From assembly GCA_018001935.1 (NCBI GenBank), contig JAGNHB010000032.1:1-60965 (forward strand): a stretch of 60,965 nt of DNA. Direction: 5' to 3'. The translations under genes and the position numbers were made by a program. Positions within the stretch are counted from its first letter, which is position 1; each line of letters opens with the position of its first letter. This document shows, piece after piece, positions 35,708-43,945 of the stretch. The notes below the pieces were generated by a model. The model was given only the letters and a program-made list of their open reading frames with translations, had not been told where the DNA came from and did no database searches. This stretch comes from Acidobacteriota bacterium (lineage in GTDB: Bacteria; Acidobacteriota; JAAYUB01).

Positions 35708-35815
35708 ATCTCGCGCGGAGACGCGGAGGCGCCGAGCCTTGCAAGGGGAGCCCGAAGGATTCCCGGCTTCTTTGCGAGGCTTGGCGTCTTCGCGCCTTTG
35801 CGTGAGGCGGGGAAA
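35708..35815. repeat. GCGAGGCTTGGCGTCTTCGCG-type repeat
   Basis: The rhythmic spacer family: 'CTCGCGCGGAGACGCGGAGG' then 'TTTGCGAGGCTTGGCGTCTT' and 'GCGCCTTTGCGTGAGGCGG'. The two halves are loosely inverted. Confidence 0.55.
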
Positions 35816-35859
35816 GACCGCTCCGCGCCTTCGTGTGAAACGGGTCGGAAACGGCGCGA

Positions 35860-37362
35860 TCAGTGACCGATCCGGGTGCCGATGACCTCGCCGGAGACGA
35901 TGATCTCCACCCGCCGGTTCTTCTGGCGGCCCTCCGCCGTGGCGTTGTCGGCCACAGGCATGTCCTTGCCGAAGCCGCGGGAGGTCAGGGTCGCCGGGTC
36001 CAGCCCCTGGCCCTCCAGGTAGTCCCGGACGGCGTCCGCGCGCTTCTGGGAGAGTTCCATGTTGTGCTCGTCGCTCCCGGTGCTGTCGGTGTGGCCTTCC
36101 ACCTCGAGCTTGAGGCCGGGGTGCGCCAGGACGATCCCCGACAGCTTGGCCAGCTTCTCGCGGGCTTCCATGCGGAGATTGTACTTGTTGAGGTCGAAGA
36201 GGACGTCGGCCATGTTGACCACGAGCCCCCGCGGGGTGTCGCGGGTCTCCAGGACCCGGTTGAGCTGGTCCAGGAGCATGGCGCGCAGGGCCTGCTTCTC
36301 CTTCTCGGCGCGCTCGGCTTCCAGCCGGGCCCGTTCCGCGGCCTGCCGCTGCCGCTCGGCCTCGGCCCGGGCGGCGGCTTCCTTCCGGTCCGCCTCGGCC
36401 TTGGCCTGGGCGGCTTTCAGCTCGGCCTCGGCCTTCATGCGGGCCTCGCGCTCCGCAGTCAGCTCGGCCTGGCGGCGGGCCTCCTCGGCGGCTTTCGCCT
36501 CGGCCTCGGCCTTGGCCTTGGCCGCGGCGGCCTGCTTCTCGCGGGCCTGGCGCTCCTCGTCCTGGCGCTTGAGGGAGATGAGCCGGGCGTCCTCGAAGGC
36601 CTGCACGGCCGTACGGGACGCCATGGCGATGGTCTTGCGGTTCTGCTTCCGGTTCAGGTAGTCCTCGGCCTGCGCCAGGGCGTTCTCCGCCTTGGCCCAG
36701 GAATCGGAAGCGTACTTGTCGGTCTTCTGCCACAGCGCGATCCGTTTTGCGTTCAGCGCCTGGGCGTACTCGGGGGGCGCCTTGGGGTTGACCCGCATCG
36801 TCGTCAGCTTCGCGTCGGCGTAGCGGCCGCGCTGCAGAAGCTCGGTCTTGGCGTCCACCATCTCCACCTTCCCCACCGTGTCGGACCGGACGATGTTCTC
36901 CAGCACCACCGTCTCGCTGGGGATGGAAACCGCGAAATACGGCTCGGCCGTGACCACGAGGCCGAAGGCCTGGAGGCGGGTGGTGACCTTCATCTTGGCG
37001 TTCCCCCCGCTGAGCACGAGTTCTCCGAGGTTGTTGGCCCGCCCCTCCGGGGTGATGGCCCAGAGAACGTACGTGAGAAATTCCGGTCCGAAGGTGGACG
37101 GGAAGTTGAGCTTCGAGAACTTCGCGTCGATGGTGGTGCTGCCGCTCTGGTTCTTCACGTTGGCCTCGCCCACGGCGTAGGGGTGGAGCGGGGTGCCGCG
37201 AAAATCGATGCGGGTGGAGGTCCCCGGCTTGTAGGCGATCGACTTGATGGACCGCGAAACGTTGACCTTGATGATGCCCGTGTCCCCCTTGTCCTGCGCG
37301 ACCAGGGCGGCTGCGAAACAGAGCGCGACCGCAAGTGCCGACCCGAATGCCCGACGTCTCAT
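35860..37362 (-). CDS. OmpA-family protein with long coiled coil
   Basis: A 500-residue protein starting at MRRRAFG after GGAGGACAGC; the longer upstream frame is antisense to siaB and is rejected. Signal peptide at 1-22. An unrecognised N-terminal beta-rich region (about 25-200) is followed by an Ala/Glu/Lys/Arg-rich coiled coil (about 255-370). The OmpA C-terminal peptidoglycan-binding domain (about 385-495) shows 'LEVEGHTDSTGSDEHNMELS', 'KRADAVRDYL' and 'NRRVEI'. A role anchoring the envelope to peptidoglycan is inferred. It is divergent from siaB. Confidence 0.88.
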   Translation of the reverse strand: MRRRAFGSALAVALCFAAALVAQDKGDTGIIKVNVSRSIKSIAYKPGTSTRIDFRGTPLHPYAVGEANVKNQSGSTTIDAKFSKLNFPSTFGPEFLTYVLWAITPEGRANNLGELVLSGGNAKMKVTTRLQAFGLVVTAEPYFAVSIPSETVVLENIVRSDTVGKVEMVDAKTELLQRGRYADAKLTTMRVNPKAPPEYAQALNAKRIALWQKTDKYASDSWAKAENALAQAEDYLNRKQNRKTIAMASRTAVQAFEDARLISLKRQDEERQAREKQAAAAKAKAEAEAKAAEEARRQAELTAEREARMKAEAELKAAQAKAEADRKEAAARAEAERQRQAAERARLEAERAEKEKQALRAMLLDQLNRVLETRDTPRGLVVNMADVLFDLNKYNLRMEAREKLAKLSGIVLAHPGLKLEVEGHTDSTGSDEHNMELSQKRADAVRDYLEGQGLDPATLTSRGFGKDMPVADNATAEGRQKNRRVEIIVSGEVIGTRIGH

Positions 37363-37465
37363 GCTGTCCTCCCACCGTGATGTGTCGCCGCCCGGAGACC
37401 GGAACGGACGGCACACGTTATCCCGTTTTTCCGCGAATCTCAAGGGGAATCTGTGGGGATTGCCC

Positions 37466-37493
37466 TTGACTTCGGGGAGCTTCCTCGCATAAG
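37466..37493 (+). promoter_or_regulatory. Candidate promoter of the siaBC-cyclase operon
   Basis: TTGACT (37466-37471), a 16-nt spacer and CATAAG (37488-37493) lie about 130 bp before siaB. It is a reasonable but unproven match. Confidence 0.4.
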
Positions 37494-37620
37494 CTCGGCG
37501 CATCAAGCCATTGGAAGGGGCCCGTTCCCCGGGCGGCGGGTCGAGGGCCCGGCATGGTGCGGGCAGGACGGAGCGATGGTGACCGAACCCTTGGGAAAAG
37601 CAGTCGAAGGCGGAGGCGGG

Positions 37621-38199
37621 ATGAACTACATCCAACTGTTCGAACACTACCAGAAGATGCGTTCCGAGAACATCATCCTGGCCTTCCGGGGGAGCATTTT
37701 CCAGGACACCCTGGTCCTCTTCGCGGAGGCCGTGAGGAGCCGGATCACCGAGATGAGCGCCAAGCCCGACCTGGTCAAGCGCATCTTCACCATCTTCATC
37801 GAACTCGCCCAGAACATCGTTCACTACTCGGCCGAGCGCACCCCCAAGGCGGACGACCCCGGCTCCTCCGTCGGCGCCGGGGCGCTGGCCGTGAGCGAGG
37901 AGGCGAACGGTTACCTGGTCATGGCCGGGAACCTCGTCCGGACCGCCGAACTGGAGATCCTCACGGGCAAGCTGGATGCCCTCCGCCACCTCGACCGGGA
38001 CGGCCTGAAGCGGCTGTACCGCGAGAAGCTGCGGGAACCCCGCCGGGAGGGCAAGACCGGGGGGGGCGTGGGGCTGATCGAGATCGCCCGGAAGGCGGAC
38101 GAGCCCCTCGACTACCGGGTGTTCCCCGTGGACGGGACCTTCTCCTTTTTCATCGTGTCCGCGAAAATCCTCAAAGAGGCCTCTCATGCAGAACCTTAA
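37621..38199 (+). CDS. siaB: SiaB-family protein kinase
   Basis: A 192-residue protein starting at MNYIQLFEHY after GGAGGCGGG; an upstream ATG at 37576 is less likely. The fold is that of a compact GHKL ATPase: N-box-like Glu61/Asn65 in 'IELAQNIVHYS' and a glycine-rich segment 'GGGVGLIEIARKA'. In Pseudomonas, SiaB phosphorylates SiaC. Here siaC follows with a 14-nt overlap, which strongly supports the assignment. Confidence 0.88.
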   Translation: MNYIQLFEHYQKMRSENIILAFRGSIFQDTLVLFAEAVRSRITEMSAKPDLVKRIFTIFIELAQNIVHYSAERTPKADDPGSSVGAGALAVSEEANGYLVMAGNLVRTAELEILTGKLDALRHLDRDGLKRLYREKLREPRREGKTGGGVGLIEIARKADEPLDYRVFPVDGTFSFFIVSAKILKEASHAEP

Positions 38200-38566
38200 G
38201 CTGGCTGCCACCAAGTATACCCTGGCCGTCGACTTCGACGCCGAGTCGGGGGCCCTCGAACTGGCCGGTTCCTCCTACCCGGAAAACGCCGTCGACTTCT
38301 TCCAGCCCCTCCTCGACTGGGTCCGGGGGTTCATCGCCGAAGGCGCCCGCCCCCTCACGGTCAACTTCCGCCTCGTCTACATGAACACCAGTTCCACCAA
38401 GTGCGTGCTCGACCTGCTGGAAGCCCTCGAGCAGCACGTCAAGGCGGGGGGGGAGGTCCGCGTGAACTGGTACTACGAGGAAGACGACGAGGACATCCAG
38501 GAGATGGGGGAGGAACTGTCCGAGGACATCGGCCTGCCCTTCACCCTCATCCCCGTGGCCCGTTGA
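38186..38566 (+). CDS. siaC: SiaC-family regulatory phosphoprotein (DUF1987)
   Basis: A 126-residue protein. The family phosphosite region 'YMNTSSTKCVLDLLEAL' places Thr68 at the position known to be phosphorylated in Pseudomonas aeruginosa SiaC. Other family features are 'SYPENAVDFFQPLLDWV' and the acidic 'YYEEDDEDIQEMGEE'. In Pseudomonas, unphosphorylated SiaC activates the diguanylate cyclase SiaD. Here no GGDEF gene follows; a class III cyclase gene does, 11 nt downstream. Confidence 0.92.
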   Translation: MQNLKLAATKYTLAVDFDAESGALELAGSSYPENAVDFFQPLLDWVRGFIAEGARPLTVNFRLVYMNTSSTKCVLDLLEALEQHVKAGGEVRVNWYYEEDDEDIQEMGEELSEDIGLPFTLIPVAR

Positions 38567-38577
38567 GCGGGGGAGCC

Positions 38578-39804
38578 GTGGAAGACCGGCGGCTCTTCGA
38601 GGACGAGGACCGGGTCATCCGTGACGCGGCGGCGGCCCTCGCGGACACCGCCCTGCGGGACAGCGCCCTCGGGCCCCGGTACGCCGAACTCCTCGAGCAG
38701 TTCACCCGGACCGTCAAGCAGCTCCGGCTCCTCGTCAAGCTCAGCGACCGCCAGCAGCTGAAGCTCAACCGCCTCAACGAGCAGCTCGACCTGCGCAACC
38801 GCTTCATCCAGGAAACCTTCGGCCGTTACCTTTCGGACGACGTGGTCCAGCAGATCCTCGAGTCCCCCCAAGGGGCCTCCCTCGGGGGCGAGCGCCGCGT
38901 CGTGACCCTCATGATGGCCGACATCCGCGGGTTCACCGCCCTCACCGAGCGCCTTCCGGCCGAGCAGGTGGTGGGCCTCATCACCCGCTACCTGGAGAAG
39001 ATGACGGAGATCATCTTCCGGCACGGGGGAACCATCGACGAGTTCTTCGGCGACGGGATCCTGGCCATCTTCGGCGCCCCCTTCCCGCACCCGGATGACG
39101 CCGACCGCGCGGTGCGCTGTGCGGTGGAGATGCAGCTCGCCGTGGAGGAGGTCAACCGGGCCAACCGGGAGGCCGGGGACCCCGAGATCGAGATGGGGGT
39201 CGGGCTCAACACCGGCGAGGTCATCGTGGGCAACATCGGCTGCTTCCGGCGGACGAAGTACGGGGTCATCGGGAGCCACGTCAACCTGACCTCCCGGATC
39301 GAGTCCTTCACCACCGGCGGCCAGATCTTCGTCTCCGAGAGCACGCGGGACCAGTGCCGGCTCCCCCTGCGCCTGGACGGCCGTTTCGAGATCCATCCCA
39401 AGGGGGTCCCACGGCCGGTCACCATCTTCGAGATCGGCGGGATTACCGGGGAGGGGGGCTTATGCCTGCCGGAGAAGGTCGAGGAAGACCTTTCCGACCT
39501 CATCCGCCCGATCCCCGTGAGGTTCTGGGTCCTCTCCGGGAAGCACGCGGATGCCGAGAGCGCCGAGGGCAGCCTCCTGGCCGTGTCCCGCCGCGAGGCG
39601 CGGCTCCGTACGCTGGCTTCCCTGGACCGGCTGAGCGACCTCAAGATCGGGATCATGGACGGGGAGTCGGGCCCGCACCGGGCCGACTTCTACGCCAAGG
39701 TCTCCCGGGCCTTCGGGAAGGTCCCCGTGGACGCCCGCATCATCTTCACGTCCCTTCCCCCCGAAGTGCGGGAGTTCCTGAAGCACCACACCGTCGCGGA
39801 GTGA
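38578..39804 (+). CDS. Class III nucleotide cyclase in the siaBC operon
   Basis: A 408-residue protein. GTG at 38578 after GGGGGAG is the most likely start; no ATG fits. An N-terminal coiled coil (about 20-85) leads into the catalytic domain (about 105-285). Metal ligands are Asp115 ('MMADIRGF') and Asp159 ('FFGDGILAIFG'); transition-state residues lie in 'VNLTSRIES'. By eye, the position of the adenine-selecting Lys is Glu155, and its partner position is Gly in 'KYGVIGSH', so the product (cAMP or cGMP) is not certain. About 115 C-terminal residues form an extra unrecognised domain. Confidence 0.88.
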   Translation: MEDRRLFEDEDRVIRDAAAALADTALRDSALGPRYAELLEQFTRTVKQLRLLVKLSDRQQLKLNRLNEQLDLRNRFIQETFGRYLSDDVVQQILESPQGASLGGERRVVTLMMADIRGFTALTERLPAEQVVGLITRYLEKMTEIIFRHGGTIDEFFGDGILAIFGAPFPHPDDADRAVRCAVEMQLAVEEVNRANREAGDPEIEMGVGLNTGEVIVGNIGCFRRTKYGVIGSHVNLTSRIESFTTGGQIFVSESTRDQCRLPLRLDGRFEIHPKGVPRPVTIFEIGGITGEGGLCLPEKVEEDLSDLIRPIPVRFWVLSGKHADAESAEGSLLAVSRREARLRTLASLDRLSDLKIGIMDGESGPHRADFYAKVSRAFGKVPVDARIIFTSLPPEVREFLKHHTVAE

Positions 39805-40072
39805 GGGACGAGGCGGCAGCGATACTTCTTGCGGCCGGCCCGCCGACCCTTGCGCCGCCCGGGGCTGAAATGGCCAAAGGACGAAAGAGCCTGAACGGCC
39901 CGGAGGACCCGGGCGTTCTCCGGAACGTCGCCCGGTGAAAGTGTCCTCGGAAAGCAACCGGGATCGACGACACGTTGGTCAACGCAGCCGCTCAAACGCC
40001 TGGATCGGTCCAGGCATCTCGCCGGGATCGTACCCGCCGCGCCCTCGCCCTGCCGGGATCATGCCCGCTGCA

Positions 40073-40315
40073 CCTTCACCCCGTTAGGGGTGAAATATTT
40101 GTAGAAATGGAAGTTATAAAAATTACCCTCCCCCGCGCGCCGCCGGTCCGGGATGGCGCTCCGGAGCATGCTTCACCCCCGGCGGCGCGCGGGGGGAATA
40201 ATTAATAACCTCTTTTACTACAAATATTTCACCCCTAACGGGGTGAGGGCACGGAGGCGCGAGGGAAATAGTCAATAACCTCTTTTGCTACCAACATTTC
40301 ACCCCTGGCGGGGTG
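40073..40315. repeat. Long inverted repeat with CTACAAATATTTCACCCC arms plus a third half-copy
   Basis: Left arm CACCCCGTTAGGGGTGAAAT (from about 40075) to TTTGTAG at 40104. The right arm, CTACAAATATTTCACCCCTA from 40218 and on to GGGGTGA, is its exact inverse over about 29 bp. Inner arms CCCGCGCGCCGCCGG and CCGGCGGCGCGCGGG extend the pairing to a loop near 40160. A further half (CTACCAACATTTCACCCC) follows at about 40288. No gene lies between 39805 and 40400. Confidence 0.85.
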
Positions 40316-40400
40316 AGGGCGCGGCGGTGCGCGGGGTTAATGGGTGTTCGGGCCCTGGATCACGGGTGGGTGTCATGATCCTTTCAGTCATTTTCGCCGT

Positions 40401-41354
40401 TCAGGTCCTTTTGTCTTTTGGCCTCGCTCCGTCATCCCTCTGCAACGCCAGCTCCGGCGGCGGGGGGCAGACCGCCTCGACTTCCCCTGTCCCCGCGGGG
40501 TGCGGAAAACGAATCTTCCAGGAGTGCAGCCGATAGCCGCAGTCTCCGGGCAGCGCCTCCCGCTCGTCGTCGACCGCCCGATCGCGGGGCAGGCCGCCCG
40601 GCCCGTAGAGCGGGTCGCCCGCCAGCGGGAACCCCGCGAAGGCCAGGTGGATGCGGATCTGGTGGGGGCGCCCGGTGGGGATGACCACCTGGAGCAGCGC
40701 GGTGCCGTCCTGCGGGTTCCGGCGGATCACCGTCACGTGGCTGAGGGAGGGTCGTCCGCCGGGGCTGGCCGCGTGCAGGCCCGGGAGGAGCGGGTGGGGG
40801 ACGGGGCCGATGGGCGCGTCCACGGTGAAGGTGTCGGGCATGCCGGTCCCGGCGGCAAGCGCCAGGTAGGTCTTGCGGATGCGCCGGTCGGCCATGGCGA
40901 GGCCCAGGGTGCGGGCGGCGCCCGGGGTCCGCGAAAACAGGATGGCGCCTGAGGTCCCCCGCCCAAGGCGGTGCACCGGCGAAGCCCCGGCTCCGAACCG
41001 GTGCCGCACCCGGGCCAGCAGGGTGTTCTCCAGGAACCCGCCGCCCGGGAGCACCGGGAGCCCGGACGGCTTCCCCAGCACCAGCACGTGGTCGTCCTCC
41101 CGGAGCGTGGTGAACTCGAGGGGGGCGTCGGGCTCCTCCCACGGGGGGCGGTGCCAGGCCAGGCGGTCCCCGGCCCGAAGCCGGTCCCGGGCGGTCGCCG
41201 TGCGCCCGTTCAAGGACACCCGCCCCGCTTCGACCCGTTCCTGCCAGGCCTCCGCCGGGGAGTGCCGGTACTTCCGGGCATAGAAGGTCACCGGGTCGAC
41301 CCCCGCCTCCCGGGCACTCACCTGGTCGTGGTAGATGTAACCGCTGTTTCGCAT
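40401..41354 (-). CDS. RluA-family pseudouridine synthase-like protein lacking the usual catalytic Asp
   Basis: A 317-residue protein. The N-terminal S4-like RNA-binding region is at about 35-70 ('RVEAGRVSLNGRTATARDRL'). The catalytic core follows with 'LGKPSGLPVLPGGG', 'HRLGRGTSGAILFS', 'KTYLALAAG' and 'IPTGRPHQIRIHL'. The canonical motif is HRLD-x-x-TSG; here the Asp position is Gly. I recall the same HRLG form in some plant organelle members, so a subfamily rather than a mutation is possible. The last residues 'PKDKRT' come from a spacer repeat. The ribosome site is weak. Confidence 0.85.
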   Translation of the reverse strand: MRNSGYIYHDQVSAREAGVDPVTFYARKYRHSPAEAWQERVEAGRVSLNGRTATARDRLRAGDRLAWHRPPWEEPDAPLEFTTLREDDHVLVLGKPSGLPVLPGGGFLENTLLARVRHRFGAGASPVHRLGRGTSGAILFSRTPGAARTLGLAMADRRIRKTYLALAAGTGMPDTFTVDAPIGPVPHPLLPGLHAASPGGRPSLSHVTVIRRNPQDGTALLQVVIPTGRPHQIRIHLAFAGFPLAGDPLYGPGGLPRDRAVDDEREALPGDCGYRLHSWKIRFPHPAGTGEVEAVCPPPPELALQRDDGARPKDKRT

Positions 41355-41397
41355 GGGCGGCGCCGGTCCGGGTCCCGCACCCGGGAGAATTCAAGAC

Positions 41398-41512
41398 CAC
41401 GGATGAACACGGATATACACGGATGACATGATTTAGCCGCTTCCGGCAATCTCCGCGTCACGAATCCCCCTCCGTGTTCATCCGTGTTCATCCGTGGTTC
41501 CGTTCTTCCCGT
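41398..41512. repeat. CCACGGATGAACACGG repeats, inverted pair
   Basis: 'CACGGATGAACACGGATATA' (about 41400) faces 'GTTCATCCGTGTTCATCCGT' (about 41475-41500). The second block runs into the 3' end of the phosphatase gene. Relatives lie at 22755 and 49138. Confidence 0.7.
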
Positions 41513-43685
41513 GTCCGGCGGACGTGTCCTGCACCCGGAACCCCATCACCAGGACGTCGTCCACCTGGTCGTAGACGCCGTCGGGGCCCGGCATCGCGGA
41601 GCGCCAGCTCTCGAAGGTCCGCTCGAGGGCCTCCCGCTGCCGTTCCATGGGCTCCGCGTGGATATCGACCAGGAGCTGGCGGAAGCGCCGGCGGGAGAAC
41701 TTCTCCCCCCGCGTGCCCCCGAACTGGTCGGAGAAGCCGTCGGACGCGAGGTAGAGCCGGTCGTCGGGCAGGACGGCGACCCGGTGGGTGGTGAAGCCCA
41801 CCCCATCCTTCCGGGAGATGCCCACGGGCTGACGGTCGGATTTCACCTGGGTGAGCGTCCCCTGCCGGACGAGGTACAGCGGGTGGTAGGCCCCGGCGAA
41901 CTGGACCTCCCCGGGGTCCCCGCCGACGACGAGCAGGCCGATGTTGAGGCCGTCCTTGGCCTCGTCGCGCCGGCCGGTCTGCCGCAGGGCCCGCCGGACC
42001 CGCTGGCCCAGCTGGTCCAGGATCTCGCCCGCCGGCAGGGCCCGGTCCTCCGTGACCACCTCGTTGAGGAGGGTGATCCCCAGCATGCTCATCAGGGCGC
42101 CGGGGACGCCGTGGCCCGTGCAGTCGGCCACGGCGACGACGCACTGGTCCCCCGCCCGCTTCATCCAGTAGAAGTCCCCGCTGACGATGTCCTTGGGGCG
42201 GAAGAAGACGAAGTGCTCCCGGAAGAGGCCGTCCAGTTCCTCCTTCGGCGGCAGGACGCCCACCTGGATGCGGCGGGCGTAGTTGATCCCGGCAGTGATC
42301 TGGACGTTCTTCCGCTGGATTTCGTCCTTCTGGCGAACCACCTCGGCAGTCCGTTCCTCCACCTTCTGTTCCAGTTCCACGTTCTTCTGCTCGGTGAGCT
42401 GCTGGATCTCGAGGATCTTCCGCCGTTCCGTCTCCTCCCGGGCCTCCCGTTCCTCCTCGACTTCCTTCCGCAGGAGGTTGATGCGGGCCGCCAGGGCGAT
42501 GGAGAAGAGCACCACCTGCAGCACCACGCCCAGCTTGAGGCTGATGACGGAGAAATACCCCAGGTCGAGGAGCTTGAGGAACCGGGGTCCCGTCACCCAC
42601 GCGGTGATGAAGACGAGGAAGACCAGGGAGGTCTGCAAGTAGTACAGGGCGGGGCGGAACCGTCGGCGCCAGGCGTGGAAGCCGAAGACGATGAGAGAGA
42701 AGAAGACCAGGAGGTAGAGGTAGTTGTCGAGCCCGCCCAGGAAGCCGATGCCGGGGAAGATGAGCCGGACGGCGATGAAGGCGAGGACCAGCCCCAGGGC
42801 CCCCGTCAACCCGAGAAGGTAGCGGTTCCAGCCGCGAAACCGCCGGGGGGCGTCCAGGTAGTGCCGGGTGAAACTGACGAAGGCCATGAGCCCGGCGCTG
42901 GCCAGGGCCACCTGGGTGTTCCAGGTGTTGCTCAGGACGCGCGTGAGGTACTGGATGGTGTAGTCCATGCACATCAGGTACAAGGCGACCGCGAGGATGC
43001 CGAGCGAATAGTAAAGGTAGCTCTTGTCCCGGACGTAGAAGAAGAGGATCAGGTTGTAGACGGCCATGACCAGGATGATGCCCGCCACGAAGACCGACTG
43101 CGCCAGCGAGAGGAAGAAGCCTCTCTGGATCGGTGCGACCGAGATCAGGCGGGCCTGGATGCGCAGGTCGGAATAGCGGCTCCGCTCCAGGGTGGCGGTC
43201 CGCACGAAGACGGTCTTCACCTCGCCGGCGGGCCACTCCACCTCCACCAGCGAGGGCTCGAAAACGGTGGCCCGTTCGCCCGAGGTGACGTCGATGCCGT
43301 TCCGGCGCACCCGGACCCGCCCCTGACCCTCGTCCTCGTACAGCCAGAACTCCATGTAGGGATAAACCCAGAGATACCAGTTTGATATACCGGACTCGTT
43401 GCGGACCCGGACCCGGACCCAGTAGAACTTCACGCCGGGGGTGGTGGGGAGGTGGTCGGTGTAGCGGCCGGCCATGGCGGGGGAGCGGGCCTCGTCGAGG
43501 GTCAGGGCCCCCCCGGGGTCGGGCAGGACGCGGAGGGCGCCGGTGATCTCCTGGGTGTCGGCGCCCTTCCGAAGCACGAAAAGGTCGGGCTCCACCGCCG
43601 GGGGGGCGGGCGCCGCGGCGGCGAGGGTCGCGCAGAAGGCCGCGCAGGCCGCGATCCACCGCATTCCGGTGAACGTTTTCTCCAT
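41478..43685 (-). CDS. Membrane SpoIIE-type phosphatase with 7TMR-DISM sensor
   Basis: A 735-residue protein with signal peptide ('CAAFCATLAAAAPA'). A periplasmic 7TMR-DISM extracellular domain (about 30-185) and seven membrane spans (about 190-395, 'GIILVMAVYNLILFFYV') lead into a coiled coil (about 400-470). The cytoplasmic PP2C/SpoIIE phosphatase has 'FRPKDIVSGDFYW' and 'VAVADCTGHGVPGALMSMLG'. It could dephosphorylate the nearby SiaC, as membrane SiaA does in Pseudomonas; that link is inferred from proximity. The last six residues (TTDEHG) are translated from a CCACGGATGAACACGG repeat. Confidence 0.9.
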   Translation of the reverse strand: MEKTFTGMRWIAACAAFCATLAAAAPAPPAVEPDLFVLRKGADTQEITGALRVLPDPGGALTLDEARSPAMAGRYTDHLPTTPGVKFYWVRVRVRNESGISNWYLWVYPYMEFWLYEDEGQGRVRVRRNGIDVTSGERATVFEPSLVEVEWPAGEVKTVFVRTATLERSRYSDLRIQARLISVAPIQRGFFLSLAQSVFVAGIILVMAVYNLILFFYVRDKSYLYYSLGILAVALYLMCMDYTIQYLTRVLSNTWNTQVALASAGLMAFVSFTRHYLDAPRRFRGWNRYLLGLTGALGLVLAFIAVRLIFPGIGFLGGLDNYLYLLVFFSLIVFGFHAWRRRFRPALYYLQTSLVFLVFITAWVTGPRFLKLLDLGYFSVISLKLGVVLQVVLFSIALAARINLLRKEVEEEREAREETERRKILEIQQLTEQKNVELEQKVEERTAEVVRQKDEIQRKNVQITAGINYARRIQVGVLPPKEELDGLFREHFVFFRPKDIVSGDFYWMKRAGDQCVVAVADCTGHGVPGALMSMLGITLLNEVVTEDRALPAGEILDQLGQRVRRALRQTGRRDEAKDGLNIGLLVVGGDPGEVQFAGAYHPLYLVRQGTLTQVKSDRQPVGISRKDGVGFTTHRVAVLPDDRLYLASDGFSDQFGGTRGEKFSRRRFRQLLVDIHAEPMERQREALERTFESWRSAMPGPDGVYDQVDDVLVMGFRVQDTSAGHGKNGTTDEHG

Positions 43686-43945
43686 ATCTCAAATCCCCTT
43701 CATTGACAACCGCATTTCCTCTCCGTCACTTGCCCGGTTCGGCCCCCTCCGGCTCCCGGTCGCTTCCGTGTCGGGGCCTCGAACACCGGCCTGGGGGTCT
43801 TCCTGCCAGGGCCCCGTGTCCGGCTTCCCGTCCGGATGACTCCCCCGGTTCCGGGTGGGTTAACCCCCGCCCCGCCCCCGGAAACGAGAGCGCCGGGTGG
43901 GCCTGCCCTCCCCGGCGCTCACGAAGTTCACGAGAGGGGTTCGGG

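Noticed and set aside
36000..38214. 784-codon frame extending the OmpA-family gene upstream
   Set aside because: The extension is antisense to siaB. The ATG at 37362 has GGAGGACAGC and begins a signal peptide.
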